Part shown: positions 1 to 4,660 of the stretch, one piece after another
How positions within the stretch are numbered: the stretch's first letter is position 1
How the letters are laid out: each line of letters opens with the position of its first letter
Source: a bacterium
GTDB taxonomy: Bacteria > Chloroflexota > Dormibacteria > UBA8260 > Bog-877
Direction: 5' to 3'
NCBI GenBank assembly: GCA_021791455.1
Contig: JAJYWM010000149.1
Location: forward strand, 1-5,456
Length of the DNA: 5,456 bases
Notes under the pieces: model-generated
The model's database searches: none
What the model was told of the DNA's origin: nothing
The model's input: only the letters and a program-made list of their open reading frames with translations
Position numbers and translations under genes: made by a program

Positions 1-354
1 GTAGACCGGGAGGCCCGTGGCACACGCGGTCGCTGCAATCAGGAGATCCAATGCCCGAGCCCCACGCGCCGTGTGCCTCCTTGCTAGCTCGGCAGCGTAG
101 ATCCGACCATAGGCTCGGGCCGCTTCAACGTCAAAGGGCAGGGGGTCGAAGGCGGCTTCCGCCCGTTGCAATCGATCCTGTCGGCGCCCCCTCTCATCGG
201 CGTCGTCGGTCGCGTGGGGTCCGGCAGCGAGCTCTGCCATGGTGATTGCGCTGACCGCCAGCTCGATCGGGAGTTGCCCGGCGTCAAGCTGTTCGAGGTC
301 AACGACTACGGAGGTGTCGATGACCCCACGCTGGGCACGTTGGGCGTCAGGCAC
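1..354 (-). CDS. vapC: VapC-like PIN-domain ribonuclease toxin (3' end outside window)
   Basis: Probable toxin of a type II toxin-antitoxin pair: PIN-domain proteins are Mg-dependent RNases that cut tRNA, rRNA or mRNA when freed from their antitoxin. The minus-strand frame stays open for 118 codons from GTG 354 to the window edge, with no stop seen. Visible PIN landmarks are VIDTSVVVDLE (residues 11-21, acidic D13), ITMAELAAG (37-45, E41) and ARALDLLIAATA (99-110, D103). The frame reaches LPVY, where family members normally continue into T-x-N-x-x-D-F carrying the fourth acidic residue, so roughly 10-25 residues are missing. GTG 354 was chosen because it overlaps the antitoxin stop by 8 nt (GTGCCTGA) and puts nine residues before the first beta strand; no other nearby start fits as well. 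Translation is probably coupled to the antitoxin gene. The RNA target cannot be predicted. Family call firm; the subgroup name VapC is the usual one for this pairing. Confidence 0.88.
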   Translation of the reverse strand, partial: MPDAQRAQRGVIDTSVVVDLEQLDAGQLPIELAVSAITMAELAAGPHATDDADERGRRQDRLQRAEAAFDPLPFDVEAARAYGRIYAAELARRHTARGARALDLLIAATACATGLPVY

Positions 355-601
355 GGGGGCTCGCGTCCTGGGGGGCAACGCTGTCGAGGTCGGCGCGAAG
401 CCGGGTCAGCTCGACGCTTGGAGCGCTGCGGAACATGGCGATAGCGGCATCGGCGGGCACGCAGCGACGTCTCCGAAGGGGAGTCAACTCTCCAACGGGC
501 ACACCATTCCTGGTGACTACGAAGGTCTCGCCCTGATCCAATGCCCTCATGATCTCGCCGCTGTCGTTCCGAAGCTGCCTTTGGGTGATGTCTCGTGCCA
601 T
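347..601 (-). CDS. vapB: Phd/YefM-family antitoxin of the PIN toxin
   Basis: Small antitoxin of 84 residues that should bind and neutralise the PIN toxin encoded directly downstream, and repress its own operon. Residues 1-45 (MARDITQRQLRND, then GEIMRALDQGETFVVTRNG and VPVGELTPL) match the N-terminal DNA-binding fold of the Phd/YefM family: an opening strand, a helix with S/GEIM-x-x-L, then the F-V-V-T-R-N-G-x-P-V strand pair. Residues 46-84 are charged and less patterned, as expected for the flexible toxin-binding tail. The frame is open further upstream to 817, but that part has no family resemblance and spans the operator, so ATG 601 is chosen. No Shine-Dalgarno is seen; TACGTT lies 6 nt before the ATG, suggesting a leaderless mRNA. 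A perfect 7-bp inverted repeat 10 nt upstream is the likely autoregulatory site. Phd-type antitoxins with PIN toxins are a common VapBC variant. Confidence 0.88.
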   Translation of the reverse strand: MARDITQRQLRNDSGEIMRALDQGETFVVTRNGVPVGELTPLRRRRCVPADAAIAMFRSAPSVELTRLRADLDSVAPQDASPRA

Positions 602-607
602 CGGTTG

Positions 608-627
608 AACGTAGCACCATGTGCTAC
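608..627 (-). promoter_or_regulatory. Toxin-antitoxin operator palindrome overlapping a -10 box
   Basis: A perfect inverted repeat, GTAGCAC-CAT-GTGCTAC (611-627), sits immediately upstream of the antitoxin start. On the minus strand its downstream arm runs into TACGTT (613-608), a TANNNT-type -10 box ending 6 nt before ATG 601. A repressor bound to the repeat would block the core promoter, which is how Phd/YefM antitoxins autoregulate. No good -35 hexamer is seen at 16-18 nt. The palindrome is seen directly; operator and promoter function are inferred. Confidence 0.6.
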
Positions 628-894
628 TGGCTGACTGATGGGCGTGTGACCTAACTTGGCCGTTCACGCCAACCAGCACCAAAGTTGCCGCTCCCTCATG
701 TTGGGCAGACGAGAGGCTCGGGAAAGCTGTGTCCGCCGCTGCGAGGGATCTCCAAGCGCCGCTCGGTCGTTGGTGGTTGGTTTCCGTTGTTCGAGAGCAT
801 CCAGGAGGGGAAGGCACGGAGAGGGTGTCAAATCCACCGGCGGAGCCATCAAAACGGTCCGGCTGATCTCAAGAACCTGTGACAATGGAGCCCC
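628..894. other. Intergenic region without a convincing gene
   Basis: About 270 bases between the toxin-antitoxin operator and the tRNA 3' end. Open frames cross it on both strands, but none shows a recognisable domain, and those reaching past 895 read through the tRNA, giving peptides that are a known annotation artefact. No intrinsic terminator with a U-tract was found after the tRNA; the nearest T-run, TTTT at about 851-854 on the minus strand, lacks a proper preceding stem. No copy of the tRNA 3' end was seen here. Confidence 0.6.
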
Positions 895-972
895 TGGTCG
901 GGAAGGGCGGATTCGAACCGCCGACCTCACGGTCCCGAACCGTGCACTCTAACCTGACTGAGCTACTTCCCG
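895..972 (-). tRNA. tRNA-Pro(CGG)
   Basis: Full cloverleaf of 78 nt on the minus strand. The acceptor stem pairs CGGGAAG with CTTCCCG, followed by discriminator A and an encoded CCA (897-895). U8 and A9 are followed by a D arm GCTC/GAGT containing AGTCAGGTTA. The anticodon stem CACGG/CCGTG closes the loop TTCGGGA, giving anticodon CGG, which reads proline codon CCG. The variable loop is AGGTC, and the T arm is GGCGG-TTCGAAT-CCGCC. The C1-G72 pair with A73 is the usual proline identity in bacteria. CCG is expected to be heavily used in such a GC-rich genome. A TATACT box lies 9 nt upstream of the mature 5' end. The gene is divergent from the histidine phosphatase. Confidence 0.97.
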
Positions 973-981
973 AGGGTGCTC

Positions 982-987
982 AGTATA
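982..987 (-). promoter_or_regulatory. Probable -10 box of the tRNA-Pro gene
   Basis: TATACT on the minus strand differs from the TATAAT consensus at one position and ends 9 nt before the mature tRNA 5' end. Transcription would begin a few bases upstream, leaving a very short leader for RNase P. No consensus -35 is seen 16-18 nt further upstream. The hexamer overlaps the palindrome GTATAC (983-988). Confidence 0.5.
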
Positions 988-1017
988 CCGATGAGTGTTG
1001 GGTGCCCCTCTGGTCCG

Positions 1018-1023
1018 TAAACT
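1018..1023 (+). promoter_or_regulatory. Candidate -10 box for leaderless transcription of the phosphatase
   Basis: TAAACT (TANNNT type) ends 8 nt before GTG 1032, so RNA would start at or within a base or two of the start codon. The only hexamer at the right -35 distance is GTGTTG (995-1000), a poor match. The support comes from the same arrangement at the other genes in this window. Confidence 0.35.
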
Positions 1024-1031
1024 GGTTGACC

Positions 1032-1595
1032 GTGCCGATCTATCTTGTCCGCCATGGTGCCACGGCATGGACGGACGCTCGCAGGCACACCGGCAAGAGT
1101 GACATCCCACTCACGGAGGTTGGCGAGGAGCAGGCGAGGGATGTCGGGCATCGTTTGGCCGGGATTGAGTTTGCCAGGGTTGTCTGCAGCCCTCGCCTGC
1201 GCGCTCTCAGGACCGCCGAACTGGCCGGGCTGGGTGCCAGGGTCCAGGTGGATCCGCGGCTATCCGAGTACGACTACGGTGAGTACGAGGGGTTGACCAG
1301 CGAGCAGATTCAAGCGCTGAATCCAGGCTGGGAACTGTGGGCCGACGGGTGCCCCAACGGCGAGACGCCCGGAGCGGTGCTGGCACGTGCGCGGGAGCTT
1401 CTTGGCAGCCTTGGACAGGTCGACCACAGGAACGTTGTCCTCTTCGGGCATGGACACATCCTGCGCGCGCTTGCGGCCGCCTACCTCGAGGTCCCAGTCG
1501 GGTTCTGCCGCCATCTCATCCTGCGGGTTGCTTCGATCTCCCTGCTGGGCCAGGAGCACGGACAGCCCGCGATCGACCTGTGGGATCTGACCTGA
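1032..1595 (+). CDS. Histidine phosphatase superfamily protein (phosphoglycerate mutase-like / acid phosphatase)
   Basis: Cytosolic phosphohydrolase of 187 residues, close to the roughly 200-residue norm for small members. The catalytic RHG motif is at residues 7-9 (IYLVRHGATAW), with H8 as the phosphorylated histidine. CSPRLRALRTAEL (52-64) gives the second phosphate-binding arginines. E79 in LSEYDYGEYEG is the expected acid/base region, and FGHGH (138-142) carries the second histidine, H140. The spacing and the extra motifs RHTG, YEGLT and W-x-x-W-x-x-GCPxGE closely recall mycobacterial Rv3214, annotated as Gpm2/EntD and reported as an acid phosphatase; this comparison is from memory. It is therefore more likely a general phosphatase than a glycolytic mutase, and the substrate is unknown. 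The frame is open back into the tRNA, which is spurious. GTG 1032 was chosen because it begins the first strand; TTG 1026 and GTG 1002 are alternatives. No Shine-Dalgarno is seen. No signal peptide. Confidence 0.9.
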   Translation: MPIYLVRHGATAWTDARRHTGKSDIPLTEVGEEQARDVGHRLAGIEFARVVCSPRLRALRTAELAGLGARVQVDPRLSEYDYGEYEGLTSEQIQALNPGWELWADGCPNGETPGAVLARARELLGSLGQVDHRNVVLFGHGHILRALAAAYLEVPVGFCRHLILRVASISLLGQEHGQPAIDLWDLT

Positions 1596-1608
1596 CCTGG
1601 TAGTGGTC

Positions 1609-2583
1609 TCAGGCGAGCCGGGGCTGGTTGACCAGGTTCTGCAGGAGTGCCGGCCTGCGGTCCAGTTCCCCAGCGGCCCGGGCTACCGCGAACTCGTAGA
1701 CGGGCGAAACCCGCAGCGCCCGGGGAAACAGAGCCTTGGTCGATCTCAGCCACAGGCAGAGCCCCTGGTGGGCGGCCTCGTGCGCTGGCGTCCAGCGAAT
1801 GCCGTAGTGTGCTCGGATGACCTCTGGCAGCAGTCCTGAGGTGATGAAGCCGGTCAGCTCCGCCAGGCCCTTCGGGCCGCGCATGCCAAGCCTCGGGACC
1901 AAGATCACATCGGCCACCGCGCGCGAACCCGCCCCGGGCAGGGCCACTCCGGAGTCGACCTGTGAGCTGATCCAGGATCGCATGTCGGAGACCGACTTCC
2001 ACCCAGACCCATCGGGGACTCCCATGATCCTCACGACCGCGTCCCATTCCCGCACGAAGCGATCCCGTTGTCTCTGACTGAGCCCACCGATCATGCGGTC
2101 ATGGGTGTCGAGCATCGAATCCACCAGGGTCCCGTGAACCCAGAGGATGAGATCACGGTCCCTCGCCTGGTACGCGGCTCCGGCTCGCCAGCGCTCAGTC
2201 GCGTGGCCCTCGGGGACGGTTCCCCTGACCTTGCGATGCATTCGATTGACCTCACGGGTCGCGGCCAGCGCCTCTTCTCGGGTCCCGAAGACAACACTCG
2301 TGACCCATGCCACGGTCCGCTGAAAGCGTCCCACGGGGTCTCCCGTGAAGTCGCTGTGATCCAGTGCGCCCTGCGCCACCAGAGGATGGGCCACCTGCAT
2401 CAGCAGGGCTCGCGACGCGCCCAGCAGCAGCATCGGCTCGCGCATCACCCGCCAGGTCACGCTGGCCGGCCCGAACAGGCCAGGTTCCAGGTCAGTCGCT
2501 CTGATGGGGAAGGGCCCGGGTGGGGGGAGCCCAGACGCCAAGAGCCACAACAGGTCGGACCGGGAAGGGGCCTTCAACTTCAT
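1609..2583 (-). CDS. MpaB/DUF2236-family putative heme oxygenase
   Basis: Protein of 324 residues matching the DUF2236 family, also called oxygenase MpaB family and distantly related to latex-clearing proteins; characterised members are heme-b proteins that oxidise lipids or isoprenoid chains. Family features in order: WRVMREPMLLLGASRALLMQ (44-63), AHP with H66, LDHSDF with H76, then RFQRTVAWV (86-94), FGT, the conserved NRMHRKVRG (113-121, H116), YQARDRDLILWVHGTLVDS (138-156, H150), and a helical C-terminal half. H116 and H150 are the candidate heme or active-site histidines by family position. No signal peptide or clear membrane span is seen. The open frame extends to 3021, but the extra residues are unlike the family and overlap the divergent gene. 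ATG 2583 follows TACGCT by 6 nt; TTG 2589, preceded by GGGA, is an alternative. It ends 13 nt from the convergent phosphatase and is divergent from the nitrobindin-like gene. The substrate cannot be predicted. Confidence 0.85.
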   Translation of the reverse strand: MKLKAPSRSDLLWLLASGLPPPGPFPIRATDLEPGLFGPASVTWRVMREPMLLLGASRALLMQVAHPLVAQGALDHSDFTGDPVGRFQRTVAWVTSVVFGTREEALAATREVNRMHRKVRGTVPEGHATERWRAGAAYQARDRDLILWVHGTLVDSMLDTHDRMIGGLSQRQRDRFVREWDAVVRIMGVPDGSGWKSVSDMRSWISSQVDSGVALPGAGSRAVADVILVPRLGMRGPKGLAELTGFITSGLLPEVIRAHYGIRWTPAHEAAHQGLCLWLRSTKALFPRALRVSPVYEFAVARAAGELDRRPALLQNLVNQPRLA

Positions 2584-2589
2584 ATCCAA

Positions 2590-2595
2590 AGCGTA
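2590..2595 (-). promoter_or_regulatory. Candidate -10 box for leaderless transcription of the MpaB-like gene
   Basis: TACGCT on the minus strand ends 6 nt before ATG 2583, the ideal spacing for RNA starting at the A of the start codon. The -35 position has no consensus match. An alternative -10 (TATACC, about 2638-2633 on the minus strand) would give a leader of roughly 40 nt. Confidence 0.35.
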
Positions 2596-2619
2596 TCCCG
2601 AGAGCTGGCTGGGGTGCCG

Positions 2620-2634
2620 CCCCGGATCTCGGGG
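2620..2634. repeat. Short GC-rich inverted repeat in the divergent intergenic region
   Basis: CCCCG-GATCT-CGGGG is a perfect 5-bp-arm inverted repeat with a 5-nt centre, 37 nt upstream of the MpaB-like start and next to the alternative TATACC box. It could be an operator or a 5' leader hairpin, or a chance GC-rich palindrome. No T-run follows, so it is not a terminator. Confidence 0.3.
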
Positions 2635-2845
2635 TATATCGCGGCAACGCGCCTGGAGCACGTCCTTAGTCAGGCTCGCCTCAGGCCAACCCCGCTCGCA
2701 GGATTGGGACAGACAACTAGGTGGCCGAGCCGCCAGGGTGCGGCTGAGCCCACCGGCCGGCCGAACATGGGCATCTCGCACCCGGCCACCCCGTGGTTCA
2801 AGCACCACCGCTGAGCTGCGGCGGGCGATCTTCGTTAGGTCTCGG
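2635..2845. other. Divergent intergenic stretch
   Basis: The remainder of the roughly 300-base gap between the divergent MpaB-like and nitrobindin-like genes. Frames are open across it in continuation of both genes, but the translated residues are rich in R, S, G and P and resemble neither family. No RNA gene or repeat was recognised here. Confidence 0.5.
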
Positions 2846-2874
2846 TTGACTCGGAGACGGGCTGAGCCTATGGT
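2846..2874 (+). promoter_or_regulatory. Promoter of the nitrobindin-kynureninase operon
   Basis: TTGACT (2846-2851, five of six to the -35 consensus) and TATGGT (2869-2874, TANNNT -10) are separated by exactly 17 nt. The predicted RNA start, 7-8 nt after the -10, falls on GTG 2882, in frame with the nitrobindin-like protein. The -10 box overlaps ATG 2870, so that codon could not be used from this promoter. This is the best-formed promoter in the window. Confidence 0.55.
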
Positions 2875-2881
2875 CATTGAT

Positions 2882-3364
2882 GTGTCCACTCCCTCGTTGA
2901 CCGCCATCCTGGCGCCCTTCTCGTTTCTGGTGGGTAGCTGGAGTGGCCCAGGCCAGGGGCTGTGGGCCAGAGATCCCCAATTTCGATATCGCGAGAAGCT
3001 GTCCTTCACCCCGGTGCCCAACCGGGCTTTGATCCGCTTTTCCCAGATCAGCTGGGATCAGCAGACCGGTGACCTAAGCCACTCCGAGGAGGGGTTCATC
3101 CGCGTCTTCGCGGAGGGCGAGGTGGAGCTGGTGGTGGCGATCCCGGCCGGCTACACGGAGGTCCACAGGGGAAGGTTGCTGGAGCGGCGGCTCCAGCTAG
3201 AGATGGTTCATCTGGGGGTCGCCCCACGGGCTCTGCCTCTGGCGAGGACCCGCCGCACACTGGAGCTGGCTGATGGCCGGCTCCATCACACAATCGAAAT
3301 CGCGGTCGGCCAGCCCGAGCCGGTCCCCCACGTCGCCTCGGTTCTGAGTCGCCAGGCACAGTGA
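2882..3364 (+). CDS. Nitrobindin-like heme-binding beta-barrel protein (THAP4 heme-binding / FABP-like)
   Basis: Small cytosolic protein of 160 residues (164 from ATG 2870). Nitrobindins are ten-stranded beta-barrels that bind heme through a C-terminal histidine and interact with NO or peroxynitrite. Numbered from GTG 2882, the family signature GSWSGPGQG is at residues 18-26. FRYREKLSF (34-42), SHSEEGFIRV (66-75) and VELVVAIPAGYTEVHRG (81-97) follow. The C-terminal PVPHVASVLSRQ (147-158) contains H150, the expected axial heme ligand. It resembles mycobacterial Rv2717c over its whole length, by memory. GTG 2882 is preferred because a TTGACT-17-TATGGT promoter starts RNA there and because it leaves 17 residues before GSW, as in Rv2717c; ATG 2870 is the alternative. 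In the A-x-P-x-G motif the histidine usual before proline is isoleucine, which may alter the pocket. The stop overlaps the kynureninase start by 4 nt. Confidence 0.85.
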   Translation: MSTPSLTAILAPFSFLVGSWSGPGQGLWARDPQFRYREKLSFTPVPNRALIRFSQISWDQQTGDLSHSEEGFIRVFAEGEVELVVAIPAGYTEVHRGRLLERRLQLEMVHLGVAPRALPLARTRRTLELADGRLHHTIEIAVGQPEPVPHVASVLSRQAQ

Positions 3365-4632
3365 CGCTCCCCTCCGCAAGACCGCTCGTAGCGAGTGTCC
3401 CCGACGGCCCGGAGCGCCGCCGGGCAATGGCTCTGGACCAGGAGGACCAGATCGCCTGGGCCAGGGAGCGCTTTCAGGTCCCAGACGGACAGCCCATCTA
3501 CCTGGACGGCAATTCTCTTGGGATGCTGCCGCTGCGGTCCCTGGAGCGACTGGACCACCTGCTTCGGGAGGAGTGGGGCCGGGGGCTCGTGCGGGCCTGG
3601 GACCACTGGATGGGTCTGCCCTCCCAGGTGGGCGACCTATTGGGCTCAGCGCTGCTGGGGGCGGGCCCGGGCCAGACGGTGGTGAGCGACGCGACCACGG
3701 TCAATCTTTACAAGCTTGCCAGTGCCGCTCTCGACCGGCTGCCCACCAGGACCGTGATAGTAAGCGACCGTGCCAACTTCCCCACCGACCGTTATCTTCT
3801 CGAGGGGCTCGCCAGGGCCAGGAGCCTGGAGCTTCGGCTGGTCGACTTTCCCGAGGTGGAGGGCCCCACTCCGGAGCTAATCGAGCGGCATGTGGACCAG
3901 GCCACGGCCCTGGTCAGCCTGTCCCATGTCGACTACCGTTCGGGCGCAGTCGCCGACATGGCCGGGATCAACGAGGTGGTCCACAGGCGCGGGGCGCTGA
4001 ACCTCTGGGATCTCTGCCACTCGGTGGGGGCGATCCCAATCCGCCTCGATGAGGCAGGCGCGGATCTTGCCGCTGGCTGCACCTACAAGTACCTCAACGC
4101 CGGCCCCGGGTCGCCAGCCTTCATGTACGTCCGCAGAGATCTCCAGGCGACCTTGCGGCAGCCCATCTGGGGGTGGTTTGGACAGGAGGATCAATTCGCC
4201 ATGGGCCAGGTATATCGCCCGGTGGCTGGGGTGGCGAGGTTTCAGAGCGGCTCGCCCCAGGTCGTGGGCATCGCCCTGGTCGAAGAGGGGGCGCGCCTCC
4301 TCCAGGAGGTTGGCATCGGCCGGATCCGCGAGAAGAACATGGGGCTCACCGCCCTGTTCATCGACCTGTACGATGCCTGGCTCTCCGGCCTTGGCTTCGA
4401 GCTGATGACCCCCCGTCAACCAGATCGCCGAGGGTCTCAGGTCTGCCTACGACACCCTGGGGCACGCGCCATCTGCCAAACGCTCATCGAGCGGGATCTC
4501 GTGGTCGCCGACTTCCGCGCTCCCGACCGACTCCGCCTGGGCCTGGCGGCACCCACCACAAGGTTCGTGGATGTCCACGACGCGGCCTGGCACGTCCGCC
4601 AGGTGACGGCCGAGTTGATGGGACCTGGCTGA
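3361..4632 (+). CDS. kynU: Kynureninase
   Basis: PLP-dependent kynureninase of 423 residues, a normal length for bacterial KynU. It cleaves L-kynurenine to anthranilate and L-alanine (or 3-hydroxykynurenine to 3-hydroxyanthranilate) in tryptophan catabolism. Visible features: YLDGNSLG (47-54), VVSDATTVNLYKL phosphate-binding region (107-119), SHVDYRSG (188-195), and WDLCHSVGA (216-224), with D217 contacting the PLP nitrogen and H220. TYKYLNAGPG (241-250) carries Schiff-base lysine K243. GWFG (271-274) and RFQSGSPQ (293-300) complete the substrate pocket. The C-terminal domain ends with LRLGLAAPTTRFVDV. GTG 3361 was chosen because GTGA overlaps the nitrobindin stop, implying translational coupling; ATG 3427 (residue 23) would still keep the full fold. 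A weak AGG lies 4 nt upstream. Tryptophan dioxygenase and formamidase genes are not in this window. Convergent with the downstream peptidase gene. Confidence 0.96.
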   Translation: MTLPSARPLVASVPDGPERRRAMALDQEDQIAWARERFQVPDGQPIYLDGNSLGMLPLRSLERLDHLLREEWGRGLVRAWDHWMGLPSQVGDLLGSALLGAGPGQTVVSDATTVNLYKLASAALDRLPTRTVIVSDRANFPTDRYLLEGLARARSLELRLVDFPEVEGPTPELIERHVDQATALVSLSHVDYRSGAVADMAGINEVVHRRGALNLWDLCHSVGAIPIRLDEAGADLAAGCTYKYLNAGPGSPAFMYVRRDLQATLRQPIWGWFGQEDQFAMGQVYRPVAGVARFQSGSPQVVGIALVEEGARLLQEVGIGRIREKNMGLTALFIDLYDAWLSGLGFELMTPRQPDRRGSQVCLRHPGARAICQTLIERDLVVADFRAPDRLRLGLAAPTTRFVDVHDAAWHVRQVTAELMGPG

Positions 4633-4660
4633 CGGAGCATGGCAACTGGGCGCCTGTCGG

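Noticed and set aside
84..302. 72-codon minus-strand open frame starting MTSNSLTPG
   Set aside because: It is out of frame with the clear PIN-domain reading of the same strand and shows no domain.
656..952. Plus- and minus-strand open frames in the gap and tRNA, such as one ending GRIRTADLTVPNRAL
   Set aside because: They are tRNA read-through artefacts with no domain, no conserved pattern and no start signal.
879..1031. Long open frame joining the tRNA region to the phosphatase, with the peptide GGFEPPTSRSRT
   Set aside because: This peptide is the translation of the complementary strand of a tRNA and is a well-known false annotation. The phosphatase fold begins at the GTG at 1032.
1591..1613. 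Imperfect hairpin (CCTGA-CC ... GG-TC-TCAGG) over the convergent phosphatase and MpaB-like stops
   Set aside because: The stem is short, contains a 2-nt bulge and has no T-run on either strand. A bidirectional terminator is possible but not supported.
888..1769. Repeated 11-mer GAGCCCCTGGT at about 889-899 and 1759-1769
   Set aside because: It is short and GC-rich, one copy lies inside the MpaB-like coding region, and there is no extended similarity. Taken as chance rather than an attachment repeat.
2068..2814. 248-codon plus-strand open frame antisense to the MpaB-like gene
   Set aside because: It is a GC-rich shadow frame with low-complexity Q/R/P/G composition and no family resemblance. 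The opposite strand carries the conserved domain.
3877..4419. 180-codon minus-strand open frame antisense to kynureninase
   Set aside because: It is a shadow of the kynureninase gene, whose catalytic motifs are all in the plus-strand frame.
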